Positions 9,014-17,013 of a stretch of DNA of 64,000 bases are shown piece by piece. Under the pieces are notes generated by a model. The model was given only the letters and a program-made list of their open reading frames with translations. It searched no databases and had not been told where the DNA came from. Made by a program: the position numbers and the translations under genes. The stretch is from DATBRC01 sp036560485 (GTDB taxonomy: Bacteria > Pseudomonadota > Gammaproteobacteria > Burkholderiales > Burkholderiaceae_D), in contig DATBRC010000020.1 of the NCBI GenBank assembly GCA_036560485.1, positions 186,001 through 250,000 on the forward strand, in the 5' to 3' direction. How positions within the stretch are numbered: the first letter of the stretch is position 1; each line of letters begins with the position of its first letter.

Positions 9014-10213
9014 TCACAGCGCACAAGTCCGGAATCCCGCAAATAAATCATTCCGCTCCGGCAAACAAAAATTCCTGAATTTGGCCGACACCATCCTGCT
9101 ACGTGTCGCAAACGATGCACCGCGCAATACTTGATGCGTCATGAAATGTGGTTGCGAATACTCTCGATACGGACCAGCTGAAAAACCCGGATACGGTTCA
9201 AACGGCGAACAAGTCCATTCCCACAAATCGCCCCAGCGCAAAGCGGGATGACCTGACAACGCCGCGAATTCCCATTCCGTTTCCGTTGGCAGACGCCGCT
9301 CGGCCCATGCACAATAAGCCTGTGCCTCATACAGACAAACATGACGCACCGGTTCGTTGCCCGGCAAGGTTGTCAATTCACCGAAGCGGTGGCAGCTCCA
9401 ATGCTTTTCGCCACGTTCCCAATCGCGCGGCGCCGAGTGCTCTTGTTGCATCAGCCATTGCCGCCCCGCCTGCGTCCAGAAATGCGGATTTTGATAACCG
9501 CCGTCGGCAACAAATTCGCCATACTGCGCATTCGACACCAGTGTGGAATCCATTGCGAAGGCAGGCACATAACAAGGATGCGCCCACTTTTCATTATCGA
9601 ATACAAAACCCGGATCATCAGGATCGCACCCCAGCTGCAGTGTCCCGCCGGGGAAACGAATTTCGCCTTCCGCCCAGGTTGGTATCGGACGCGCTGCAAG
9701 TCGTGGCGGCAGCTTTACGCCCAAGGTTTGCATCGAGGCGGCCAACGCCTCTCCACGCATGTCCTCGTACGCCAGCGCCAGACGATATGGATAAAGCGCG
9801 GCATCCTGATTAACCACATTCGTCAATTTATCGAGCACGCGATCGAGCACTTCATGGCAATAGGTTTTCATCGCCCCTGTGCTCGGCAACCCGAGCGTCC
9901 AACGCGCCTTATGTGGCACCGTGTTGAGATCAAACCAGTCATCGCCTTTGGTCAACAAGGACGTGCGCGTAGCATCAACCGGCGCACTCGATCGCGCCTC
10001 GCGCAGCACGTACCACTCGGCGAACCAGGCAATATGCCCCAACTCCCACAGCGGTGGATTTAAATACGGCCGAAACGGCACATTGGCAGGTACATCCACA
10101 GCAAACGACATGCAGCCATCGAATAGCGTCAGCGTATAGTCGCGCGCGTCTTGCAAGGCCTCGGCGAGTCCTTGTCTGGTTGCATGCCTAAATGAAGAAT
10201 TGATCGAAGACAT
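9014..10213 (-). CDS. EgtB/SenA-like protein (DinB-like plus FGE-sulfatase domains) with altered metal site
   Basis: Residues about 10-190 form a DinB-like domain and about 195-399 a formylglycine-enzyme-like domain (GNEPVRHVCLYEAQAYCAWA, RRLPTETEWEFAA, LRGASFATRS, RNFCLPERND, GFRT). This architecture is that of EgtB (ergothioneine) and SenA (selenoneine) sulfoxide/selenoxide synthases, non-haem iron enzymes. Only one of the three expected iron-binding histidines is visible, His60 in LWELGHIAWF. The second motif, normally HxxxH, reads YEDMR (Tyr149, Arg153). The neighbour facing it is selD, which supplies selenophosphate and favours a selenium role, but no SenB-like glycosyltransferase or EgtD methyltransferase is in the window. 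Start at 10213 is the best match to family N-termini; its ribosome site is weak and ATGs lie upstream at 10243 and 10270. The family call is firm; the reaction is open. Confidence 0.78.
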   Translation of the reverse strand: MSSINSSFRHATRQGLAEALQDARDYTLTLFDGCMSFAVDVPANVPFRPYLNPPLWELGHIAWFAEWYVLREARSSAPVDATRTSLLTKGDDWFDLNTVPHKARWTLGLPSTGAMKTYCHEVLDRVLDKLTNVVNQDAALYPYRLALAYEDMRGEALAASMQTLGVKLPPRLAARPIPTWAEGEIRFPGGTLQLGCDPDDPGFVFDNEKWAHPCYVPAFAMDSTLVSNAQYGEFVADGGYQNPHFWTQAGRQWLMQQEHSAPRDWERGEKHWSCHRFGELTTLPGNEPVRHVCLYEAQAYCAWAERRLPTETEWEFAALSGHPALRWGDLWEWTCSPFEPYPGFSAGPYREYSQPHFMTHQVLRGASFATRSRMVSAKFRNFCLPERNDLFAGFRTCAL

Positions 10214-10430
10214 AAGTTGCCAATTGTGCCGTATAGAGTACATATATAGAGTGCAGAACAAGCCTATCAATAAAACGCGCGCTCGTCAGCTTTGATAGCG
10301 CATAGTTGTTACCAACTGTCCACGAAAGAAGACGATGCAAGCTGCGTTAGTGAGATAATCAACAACATACACAATGCATGCACTATTTTGCGCGCGCATT
10401 CAAACAAACATTTATCAATCCATCAAGACA

Positions 10431-11489
10431 ATGAACACACCGATTGACAGTAACATCAAGCTGACTTCGTTTTCGCATGGCGGCGGTTGCGGTTGCAAAA
10501 TTGCGCCGGGCGTGCTGGCGGATATTTTAAAAAACTCGAATCGCTTCCCTGTACCGAAAGAATTAATGGTCGGGATCGAGACCGCAGATGATGCTGCAGT
10601 GTACAAATTGAATGATGAACAAGCACTGATTGCAACGACCGATTTTTTCATGCCGATCGTCGATGATCCTTACGATTTCGGCCGTATTGCCGCGACCAAT
10701 GCGATATCGGATGTGTATGCAATGGGTGGCACGCCGATCATGGCGCTGGCCTTGGTCGGCATGCCGATCAATAAATTACCGATTGATGTCATCGGAAAAA
10801 TATTGCAAGGCGGCGAATCGATTTGCGCGGAAGCAGGCATTCCGATTGCAGGCGGGCATACAATCGATTCGGTTGAACCGATTTACGGTTTGGTCGTGCT
10901 CGGCCTGATTCATCCATCCAAAGTCAAGCGTAACGCCAGTGCAAAAGCCGGCGACAAATTAATTTTAGGCAAACCGCTAGGCGTCGGTATCTTGTCTGCA
11001 GCGCTCAAGAAAAATATGCTGGATGCCGATGGCTACGCTGCCATGATTGCCAACACGACCAAACTCAACACGCCGGGCAAGGCATTGGGAAATTTACCTG
11101 ATGTCCATGCATTGACGGATGTGACAGGATTTGGACTATTAGGACACTTATTAGAACTGTCGCGCGGTGCCGGATTGACTGCCAGGTTGAATATGAAAAA
11201 TATTCCCTTGCTGCCGCACGTGCAACAACTTGCAGAAAATGGTTGCGTCACTGGAGCATCCGGCCGTAATTGGAGTGCATATGGTCATGATGTGCAATTG
11301 GCCAACACGATCACGCCGGTTCAGCAAATGCTGTTGACCGATCCGCAAACTTCCGGTGGCTTGCTGGTGTCATGCAGTCCAGATGCAGTAGAGGATGTTC
11401 TCGCATTATTCCGCAGAGAAGGATTTGCACATGCAGCGGTGATTGGTGAAATGGTAGCCGGTCCTGCGAGCATTCAGGTGTCTGCATGA
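10431..11489 (+). CDS. selD: Selenide, water dikinase (selenophosphate synthase)
   Basis: Makes selenophosphate from selenide and ATP, the selenium donor for selenocysteine, selenouridine tRNA or selenoneine. The catalytic loop SHGGGCGCK gives Cys20 and Lys23, matching Cys17 and Lys20 of E. coli SelD; the enzyme uses Cys, not selenocysteine. Further hallmarks are TTDFFMPIVDDPYDFG, GGHTIDS, DVTGFGLLGH and TDPQTSGGLL. Length 352 residues from the ATG at 10431. An in-frame ATG at 10374 exists but would add 19 residues that do not look like the family. It is divergent from the EgtB/SenA-like gene and overlaps the next gene by four bases. No SelA, SelB or SelU gene is in the window. Confidence 0.95.
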   Translation: MNTPIDSNIKLTSFSHGGGCGCKIAPGVLADILKNSNRFPVPKELMVGIETADDAAVYKLNDEQALIATTDFFMPIVDDPYDFGRIAATNAISDVYAMGGTPIMALALVGMPINKLPIDVIGKILQGGESICAEAGIPIAGGHTIDSVEPIYGLVVLGLIHPSKVKRNASAKAGDKLILGKPLGVGILSAALKKNMLDADGYAAMIANTTKLNTPGKALGNLPDVHALTDVTGFGLLGHLLELSRGAGLTARLNMKNIPLLPHVQQLAENGCVTGASGRNWSAYGHDVQLANTITPVQQMLLTDPQTSGGLLVSCSPDAVEDVLALFRREGFAHAAVIGEMVAGPASIQVSA

Positions 11490-11935
11490 GTTTCACTGTT
11501 CGCCGAGCTGAATTATCGGACGCTGTATTGATCGCACCGCTATTCGATCTCTATCGACAGTTCTATAAACAGACATCAGATTTACCACTGGCATTGGCTT
11601 TCATTGAAAAACGCTTATCGCGCAATGAATCGGTAATCTTTGTCGCCGAAGACGCAAATAAAAAACCTGTTGGCTTTACACAGTTATATCCATCGTTTTC
11701 CTCAGTAAGCGCACGCCGTACCTGGATATTGAATGACTTGTTTGTGTTGCCTGAATTGCGGCGTCAACGCGTCGGGTTTGCATTACTTGACGCTGCAAAA
11801 ATACATGCAATCGCCACCCGCGCCAAACGTTTGTCGCTATCAACAGCGCATGACAATCCTGCTCAACAATTGTATGAATCGTTCGGCTTTGTTCGTAACA
11901 ATGCGTTTTATCAATACGATGTGACACTGGATTAG
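11486..11935 (+). CDS. GNAT family N-acetyltransferase
   Basis: Small acetyl-CoA-dependent acetyltransferase, 149 residues. The fold signature is visible: a start VRRAELSDAVLIAPLFDLYRQ, the central strand FTQLYPSF, then LNDLFVLPELRRQRVGFALLD, where RRQRVG is the acetyl-CoA pyrophosphate loop, and the closing LYESFGFVRNNAFYQYDV. Its ATG overlaps the selD stop as ATGA, so translation is coupled with selD. The target is unknown; a link with selenium handling is only suggested by the overlap. Confidence 0.88.
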   Translation: MSFTVRRAELSDAVLIAPLFDLYRQFYKQTSDLPLALAFIEKRLSRNESVIFVAEDANKKPVGFTQLYPSFSSVSARRTWILNDLFVLPELRRQRVGFALLDAAKIHAIATRAKRLSLSTAHDNPAQQLYESFGFVRNNAFYQYDVTLD

Positions 11936-12015
11936 CACCAATTGGAGATTTGCAATAACATGTTGCTTTCATGTTTGAAAAGATTCTTCCTTACTCAACA
12001 ACGAAAGTTAAAACC

Positions 12016-12474
12016 ATGACGTATCGTTCCTTTATATGCACGTTGATATTTGCAATCGCCTCTCCCTTGATTCACGCAGCAGATAATGCTGTTGCCTCGG
12101 CTCCGACTTCTACTGCAGTAACCAACCCCACCACCCTGATCAAAAAAGACGTTAAAGTCGGAACCGGTAAAGAAGCAGTTGCAGGCAAGGAAGTGTCTGT
12201 CAATTACACCGGATGGTTATACAACGCTGCCGCGCCGGAACAACATGGCGCCAAGTTCGATAGTTCTATCGGCCGCGGTCCATTTACATTTCCATTAGGT
12301 GCCGGCATGGTGATCAAAGGCTGGGATCAAGGTGTGGTCGGCATGAAAGTTGGCGGCAAGCGCACATTGATTATTCCTGCTGATATGGCTTATGGTAAAC
12401 GCGGTGCCGGCGGTGGTCTGATTCCGCCTGATGCGCCATTAATTTTTGACGTAGAATTGCTGGATGTGAAATGA
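12016..12474 (+). CDS. Periplasmic FKBP-type peptidyl-prolyl isomerase
   Basis: Speeds proline cis-trans isomerisation in folding envelope proteins. From the ATG at 12016, residues 1-22 form a signal peptide (FICTLIFAIASPLIHA). The FKBP domain covers about residues 45-152: VSVNYTGWLY, KFDSSIGRGPFTFPLG, VIKGWDQGVVGMKVGGKR and AYGKRGAGGLIPP-like residues near the end. Pocket aromatics Tyr, Phe and Trp of the family are kept. A short Ala/Thr-rich linker joins the two parts. An upstream in-frame ATG at 11971 would bury the signal peptide, so I did not use it. It is followed by its own terminator. Confidence 0.92.
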   Translation: MTYRSFICTLIFAIASPLIHAADNAVASAPTSTAVTNPTTLIKKDVKVGTGKEAVAGKEVSVNYTGWLYNAAAPEQHGAKFDSSIGRGPFTFPLGAGMVIKGWDQGVVGMKVGGKRTLIIPADMAYGKRGAGGGLIPPDAPLIFDVELLDVK

Positions 12475-12493
12475 GATTTTCTGCATAACAAAT

Positions 12494-12526
12494 AAAAAAG
12501 CGACCGCATGGTCGCTTTTTTATTTT
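12494..12526. terminator. Bidirectional terminator between the FKBP and SufR-like genes
   Basis: AAAAAGCGACC pairs perfectly with GGTCGCTTTTTT across a four-base loop, with A and T runs on either side. It can serve both the FKBP gene (+) and the convergent regulator gene (-). Confidence 0.9.
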
Positions 12527-12545
12527 GCGGCATTGCAATTAAACG

Positions 12546-13184
12546 TCAGTGATCTTTTGTATTGGGTGCAAACTTGAAACGGCAAACATTACCGTTTTTT
12601 GCCATGCACTCCTGATGATCTACTTTGCTATCGGTAAAGGTTGAAAGCAACGCCAAATCAAATTGGCAGATCGCCGGATTCTGCAATGCGAGAGTATGAA
12701 ATACACAGTTATCTGCCTCAATCGTGGCGGCCTTGTTGACTTCATGCATCGTGCTATAACCAAGCTGCTCCATTATTTCAGACAGCTTTTGTACTTTCTC
12801 TTCACGGGTTTTGAGATCAGGATATTGTGCACGCAGTTGTTGGGCGACTTTTTCGCCCATTGTAGTGAGGCGCTCACCCAATCCCTCTGCACCAGTTTCC
12901 TGCTGCACAGATTCCACCAGCAGTTGTGCAAACCAGGAGTAATGGCGCGGAAAGCATTCACTGCCCTTGTCCGTCAATACATAAAGCTGCTCCGGTCTGC
13001 CGCCCGACGCACGGGTTATTCCCTTTTCAACCAATCCATCATTTTCCAACGACGCCAAATGCTGACGCACAGCACTGCGCGTGATCTCAAGCTGTCCCGA
13101 CAGCTGATCCACTGTCATTCCTGTCTTGTTTTTGAGTAATAACTTTAACAACGCTTTTTGGCGCACGCCCAATATCTCAAGCAT
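12546..13184 (-). CDS. SufR-like transcriptional regulator with C-terminal cysteine cluster
   Basis: Winged-helix repressor-type protein, 212 residues. The helix-turn-helix covers about residues 23-50 (MTVDQLSGQLEITRSAVRQH), and the wing carries GRPEQLYVLT. The C-terminal half has four cysteines at 160, 173, 193 and 201, spaced Cx12C, x19, C, x7, C. The Cx12C pair and the overall plan recall SufR, where these residues hold an Fe-S cluster that senses iron or redox state; spacing of the other two differs. The ATG at 13184 has GGAGA six bases upstream, while the alternative ATG at 13217 has no ribosome site. It is divergent from the ferritin-like gene, with a palindrome between them, so it probably controls that operon and itself. 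Confidence 0.82.
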   Translation of the reverse strand: MLEILGVRQKALLKLLLKNKTGMTVDQLSGQLEITRSAVRQHLASLENDGLVEKGITRASGGRPEQLYVLTDKGSECFPRHYSWFAQLLVESVQQETGAEGLGERLTTMGEKVAQQLRAQYPDLKTREEKVQKLSEIMEQLGYSTMHEVNKAATIEADNCVFHTLALQNPAICQFDLALLSTFTDSKVDHQECMAKNGNVCRFKFAPNTKDH

Positions 13185-13221
13185 ATCTTCTCCGTGAACT
13201 TCTGACACTAAGGGCATTTTA

Positions 13222-13237
13222 TATCATTTCCATGATA
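13222..13237. promoter_or_regulatory. Candidate operator for the SufR-like regulator
   Basis: Perfect inverted repeat TATCAT-TTCC-ATGATA, 38 bases upstream of the regulator start, within the 223-base gap to the ferritin-like gene. Position and symmetry suit a dimeric repressor. Binding is inference. Confidence 0.45.
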
Positions 13238-13407
13238 AAAACACTTTAAACACATTTAACTGTACAAAGTATTTATAATGATTTATTCTTATTGCACGTT
13301 CAAATAAAAAGAACTGGGGCAGCGCCATCCAGCTGCAATGTCAACAGAACCCTGTCTTGCAGAAGGCGAATGCTTTCCTGAAAAAGGGCTTACTTATGGA
13401 GCTAAAC

Positions 13408-13992
13408 ATGCCAACAAATCTATTTGAAATTCCCAATACACGTCGTTCCTTCTTGCGTGGAACAACCGTCGCAGCCTTGTCGACTGGCGCGGTTCTTTTG
13501 CTGGGTGGAAGAGAAGCGGACGCTGCAAGCAGCAAGGCAGATGTTGCCAGCGACGTAGGCATTTTGAATGTGGCACTTGGTTTGGAGCATGAAGGCATCA
13601 ACGCTTACACATTAGGCGCCAAGAGCGGTTTGTTGCAAAAACCTGTTCTTGATATCGCATTGAAATTTCAGAACGATCACAAAGTGCATCGTGATTTGCT
13701 GATCGGCGCCATCCGCAAATTGGGCGGCAAACCGGTTGAAGAAAAAACACTGGATGCCTATGCGAAAGCACTCAATGCAGGCACATTAAAAAGTCAAGAA
13801 GATGTATTGAAGCTCGCATTGGGTCTTGAATTGGGCGCAACCAATGCCTACCTTGGTGTTATCCCTTCGTTCAAGGATCACGCGTTTGCCCAGGTAGCCG
13901 CGCGCTTGGCAGCAGATGAAGTTGCACATTGGGCTGTGCTCAATAATGCGCTTGGACTGCCATTACCAAAAGCAATGGCTTTCGGCGCTTAA
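13408..13992 (+). CDS. Tat-exported ferritin-like domain protein
   Basis: 194 residues. A twin-arginine signal (TRRSFLRG followed by a hydrophobic stretch ending ADAASS) sends the folded protein to the periplasm. The mature part is a four-helix ferritin-like bundle with candidate metal ligands in pairs: LEHEG and HKVHR in the first half, LELGATNAY and DEVAHW in the second. This suggests a di-iron or similar centre. I chose the ATG at 13408, six bases after GGAG; ATGs at 13357 and 13396 are upstream. It heads an apparent operon with a cytochrome c and folE2, divergent from a SufR-like regulator. Its substrate is unknown; a periplasmic iron or oxidant-handling role is inferred. Confidence 0.82.
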   Translation: MPTNLFEIPNTRRSFLRGTTVAALSTGAVLLLGGREADAASSKADVASDVGILNVALGLEHEGINAYTLGAKSGLLQKPVLDIALKFQNDHKVHRDLLIGAIRKLGGKPVEEKTLDAYAKALNAGTLKSQEDVLKLALGLELGATNAYLGVIPSFKDHAFAQVAARLAADEVAHWAVLNNALGLPLPKAMAFGA

Positions 13993-14056
13993 TTCATCAT
14001 CATCAAGAGCAGGTTGAAGAATGGATCTTCAACCTGCAATCATTTCCAGGTGCTTT

Positions 14057-14431
14057 ATGAAAACCTTGTTTACTCTGTTCACCGCAATGATCTTGGTCAA
14101 TATTTCACTGGCATCATCTGCATATGCAGCAGCCGGCGATGCAAAGAGAGGGGAAACGCTCTATTCCTCGCGCTGTATTGGATGCCATTCGATCGATGAA
14201 AACAGGACAGGCCCTGCACATCGTGGCGTATATGGAAGAAAAGCAGGAAGTGCGCCCGGCTACGACTACAGCCCGGCACTGAAGAAATCCAAAGTAATTT
14301 GGAATGAAAAAACATTGAATCAATGGTTGAAGAATCCTGAAGCATTTATTCCCGGCCAAAAAATGGGAATCTCCGTGCCGGATGCGCAAGATCGCAAGGA
14401 TTTGATCGCCTATTTGAAAACGCAGAAGTAA
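14057..14431 (+). CDS. Periplasmic class I cytochrome c
   Basis: Small electron carrier, 124 residues. Residues 1-26 form a signal peptide ending SAYAA. Haem attachment is CIGCH at residues 40-44, preceded by the typical GDAKRGETLYSSR; the axial methionine is Met103 in PGQKMGIS. The family signature TGPAHRGVYGRKAG is also present, as in the cytochrome c2-like group. The ATG at 14057 is preceded by AGG at suitable distance; upstream in-frame ATG at 14021 would disrupt the signal peptide. It lies 64 bases after the ferritin-like gene, so the two may exchange electrons in the periplasm. Confidence 0.92.
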   Translation: MKTLFTLFTAMILVNISLASSAYAAAGDAKRGETLYSSRCIGCHSIDENRTGPAHRGVYGRKAGSAPGYDYSPALKKSKVIWNEKTLNQWLKNPEAFIPGQKMGISVPDAQDRKDLIAYLKTQK

Positions 14432-14470
14432 TGGTGAATGTCTGTACTTGCAATACAAAAGGAAAATAAT

Positions 14471-15268
14471 ATGAATGCACCTGATAGAAGGCTGATGCTG
14501 GCCGATATCCAATCACAGCCGGACATCCGCAATATACGCATTGACGGTGTAGGCGTCAAAGGTGTGCGTTATCCGCTGACCATTCGTTCAGGCGATACAG
14601 TGACGCCGACCGTTGCGACTTTTTCGATGACGGTGAGCTTGCCGCCTGTGGTCAAGGGCACGCATATGTCGCGCTTTATCGAAATGCTGGAAGCGCATAC
14701 GGACGCATACACGCAGGAAGGCTTTATCGCGATGGCGTTCGATATGCTGGCAAGATTAGAAGCGCAAAGCGGCACCATCGAAATGCGCTTTCCCTATTTT
14801 GTCAGGAAAACTGCACCGGTCTCCGGCGTAAAAAGTTTGCTCGATCTTGAAGTCAGTTGGCGTGCTTGCGTTTCGGCAGATGGCAAGTCGGTATTCCAGA
14901 TGCAAGTCATCGTACCGGCTACCAGCCTATGCCCTTGCTCGAAAGAGATATCAGAATACGGTGCGCACAATCAGCGCTCGCATATCAGTATCGAAGCAAC
15001 CGTTAAAGACGAAATGGCAATCGAAGAATTAGTCGGAATAGCCGAACGCAGTGCATCATGCGAAGTGTATGGCTTGCTGAAACGCTCGGATGAAAAATAC
15101 GTGACAGAACAGGCCTATGACAATCCGAAGTTTGTTGAGGATCTGGTGCGCGACGTTGCAGTTGCGCTTAATCAGGATTCACGTGTCGGTGCGTACGTTG
15201 TTGAAGCAGAAAATTTTGAGTCGATTCATAATCATTCTGCATTCGCACGTGTCATACGACCTGCTTGA
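14471..15268 (+). CDS. folE2: GTP cyclohydrolase IB (FolE2)
   Basis: Converts GTP to 7,8-dihydroneopterin triphosphate, first step to folate and to queuosine precursors. It is the alternative to FolE and works with metals other than zinc. Motifs: DVQS-type start LADIQSQPDIRNIRIDGVGVK-like region, TVATFSMTVSLPP, KGTHMSRF, the catalytic cysteine stretch SLCPCSKEIS, and GAHNQRS. Length 265 residues from the ATG at 14471, preceded by AAAAGGAAA. In many bacteria folE2 is induced when zinc is scarce; I saw no clear Zur box here. Its position after a ferritin-like protein and cytochrome c suggests a metal-stress setting. The 3' end overlaps the convergent HPP gene by 17 bases. Confidence 0.95.
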   Translation: MNAPDRRLMLADIQSQPDIRNIRIDGVGVKGVRYPLTIRSGDTVTPTVATFSMTVSLPPVVKGTHMSRFIEMLEAHTDAYTQEGFIAMAFDMLARLEAQSGTIEMRFPYFVRKTAPVSGVKSLLDLEVSWRACVSADGKSVFQMQVIVPATSLCPCSKEISEYGAHNQRSHISIEATVKDEMAIEELVGIAERSASCEVYGLLKRSDEKYVTEQAYDNPKFVEDLVRDVAVALNQDSRVGAYVVEAENFESIHNHSAFARVIRPA

Positions 15269-16448
15269 TCACCGTATCGTTTTCGGCCAGACGGCTTTCG
15301 TATAAGGCCGCGACCAAATCGGATTGCGTCACAATCCCGACAAACCTGTTTTCTTCATTGACGACCGGGATATGATGCAATCCTGAATTGGCCATCAGCG
15401 GCACCAATTCGATAATCGGCGTCGTGTCCCTTGCCGTCTTCACGTGCTGGGTCATGATCTGCCCTACCGCTTCCGGTTTATTCGAATGCGTATGACGGGT
15501 TCGGCTGATGAAATGGCGGAATTTCTCTGCCATGGTCCTGTAATCGTCCAACTCACGGTGTCTTAAAAAATCACTTTGAGAAACGATGCCGATAACGCGA
15601 CGGGCACGATTCAAAACCGGCAATGCATGAATTTGATGCTGGCGCATCAATTTCCACGCCACTTCAAGTTCGGTGGAATACTCCAGCGTAATGACATCCT
15701 TTGACATGATATCGGCGCACGTAATGACACCAAAGCGCCGGCGATATGCATGCATTTCCGTCTCGATAAAAATTTCTTCGAGATCGTCGCGGCTGACATC
15801 CAGCACCTGACCATAATGCCTCAACACTGCGTCCAGATCTTCCGATGTAAAACCAAGACGCGCAGTCGGCGCGACGTCTTTCGTATCATGCACATTTTGA
15901 AGTGCAGAATGCTGCAAATGCGGATAGCGCCGCCCGGTGGCATTATTGAAAAACAATGCGGTTAATACCAACAAGACCGAATTCAATGCGACCGGCATTG
16001 CCACGAAGTCGTAGCCGGCTTCACGTACGATTGGGCCACCCAATACCGCCGTCAGCGCTACCGCACCACTTGGGGGATGCAGACAACGCAGCATGAACAT
16101 CGCTGCGATCGCAAAGCATCCTGCCAATGCGGCCGCCAGCAGCGGCGCATCAACAAACAGCTTCGCAAATGTCACACCGATCAAAGCCGACACAAGATTG
16201 CCGCCGATAATGGACCACGGTTGCGCCAATGGACTAGCCGGAACACAGAATAGCAAGACAGCGGATGCGCCCATTGGCGCAATCAAATAGGCCGTTGCGC
16301 TGGCACGTCCCAATAAACTGTAACTAAGCGCACCTGTCAAAAGCAATCCGAACAAGGCACCTGTACATGCGCGCATTTGCTCGAAGCCGCCCGCCGTATT
16401 GGGTTGCGGTAAAAATCTGGCAAGCCATTCAATACTTCTATTGCGCAT
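15252..16448 (-). CDS. HPP-family membrane protein with two CBS domains
   Basis: 398 residues. The first 175 form the HPP membrane domain, with about four to five hydrophobic segments and the name-giving HPPSGAVAL motif. Residues about 245-390 hold a CBS pair (MSKDVITLEYSTELEVAWKLM, HALPVLNRARRVIGIVSQSDFLR; then MTQHVKTARDTTPIIELVPLM, HHIPVVNEENRFVGIVTQSDLV). HPP proteins have been linked to nitrite transport in chloroplasts and cyanobacteria; CBS pairs usually bind adenine nucleotides. A role as a nucleotide-gated anion transporter is plausible but unproven. It is divergent from a MarR regulator that is followed by a CBS-bearing ClC channel. The ribosome site is weak. Confidence 0.88.
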   Translation of the reverse strand: MRNRSIEWLARFLPQPNTAGGFEQMRACTGALFGLLLTGALSYSLLGRASATAYLIAPMGASAVLLFCVPASPLAQPWSIIGGNLVSALIGVTFAKLFVDAPLLAAALAGCFAIAAMFMLRCLHPPSGAVALTAVLGGPIVREAGYDFVAMPVALNSVLLVLTALFFNNATGRRYPHLQHSALQNVHDTKDVAPTARLGFTSEDLDAVLRHYGQVLDVSRDDLEEIFIETEMHAYRRRFGVITCADIMSKDVITLEYSTELEVAWKLMRQHQIHALPVLNRARRVIGIVSQSDFLRHRELDDYRTMAEKFRHFISRTRHTHSNKPEAVGQIMTQHVKTARDTTPIIELVPLMANSGLHHIPVVNEENRFVGIVTQSDLVAALYESRLAENDTVIKQVV

Positions 16449-16486
16449 TATTCGATCACAAACAAAAGTTAAAAATGCGCAATTAC

Positions 16487-16499
16487 ATCATAATATGAT
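16487..16499. promoter_or_regulatory. Candidate MarR operator
   Basis: Perfect palindrome ATCATA-A-TATGAT in the 105-base AT-rich gap between the HPP gene and the MarR gene. Placement suits control of both directions by the MarR protein. Binding is inference. Confidence 0.45.
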
Positions 16500-16553
16500 A
16501 TATTTTGCCACTTTGAAATTTCGCGGCATTATTTTCTTGCCGATTTAAAAACA

Positions 16554-16979
16554 ATGAAATCCGCCGGCCGTCTCGCCAAAAGTGATTTTGAAGCGCTATC
16601 CGAGTTCCGCTATCAATTGCGCCGCTTTCTGCGCTTTAGCGAGCAGGCTGCAGAAGAAGAAGGGCTGACGCCGCTTCAGTATCAATTGATGCTGCATATA
16701 AAAGGGTTCCCGGGACGGCAATCGGCAACGGTAGGCGAGCTTGCAGAACGTTTGCAAGCGCATCATCATGGTGTAGTTGCCCTGGTCACACGATGTGAGC
16801 AAGCAGGGTTGGTCACACGCTCCCCTTGTGAGACCGATCGTCGTCAAGTTAATGTCAGTCTTACTCCACTTGGTGAACAACGCTTGCAACACCTGGCCAA
16901 GCGGCATCATACTGAACTGAAATCGCTCACCAATGTATTTAAAGTCGCCAACATTTCTGCTTTCAATGATCGCGATTAG
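16554..16979 (+). CDS. MarR family transcriptional regulator
   Basis: 141 residues, a dimeric winged-helix DNA-binding protein. Recognisable parts are the N-terminal helix (LSEFRYQLRRFLRFSEQAA), the scaffold GLTPLQYQLMLHI, the recognition helix region VGELAERLQAHHHGVVALVTRCEQAGLV, and the wing RSPCETDRRQVNVSLTPLGEQ with the family DRR. It ends 34 bases before the ClC gene, so both are likely co-transcribed, and it is divergent from the HPP gene. The effector is unknown; an anion or acid signal would fit the neighbours. Confidence 0.9.
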   Translation: MKSAGRLAKSDFEALSEFRYQLRRFLRFSEQAAEEEGLTPLQYQLMLHIKGFPGRQSATVGELAERLQAHHHGVVALVTRCEQAGLVTRSPCETDRRQVNVSLTPLGEQRLQHLAKRHHTELKSLTNVFKVANISAFNDRD

Positions 16980-17013
16980 TTAGCTGCCCTCTCCCACTTA
17001 TTTTTTATATACT

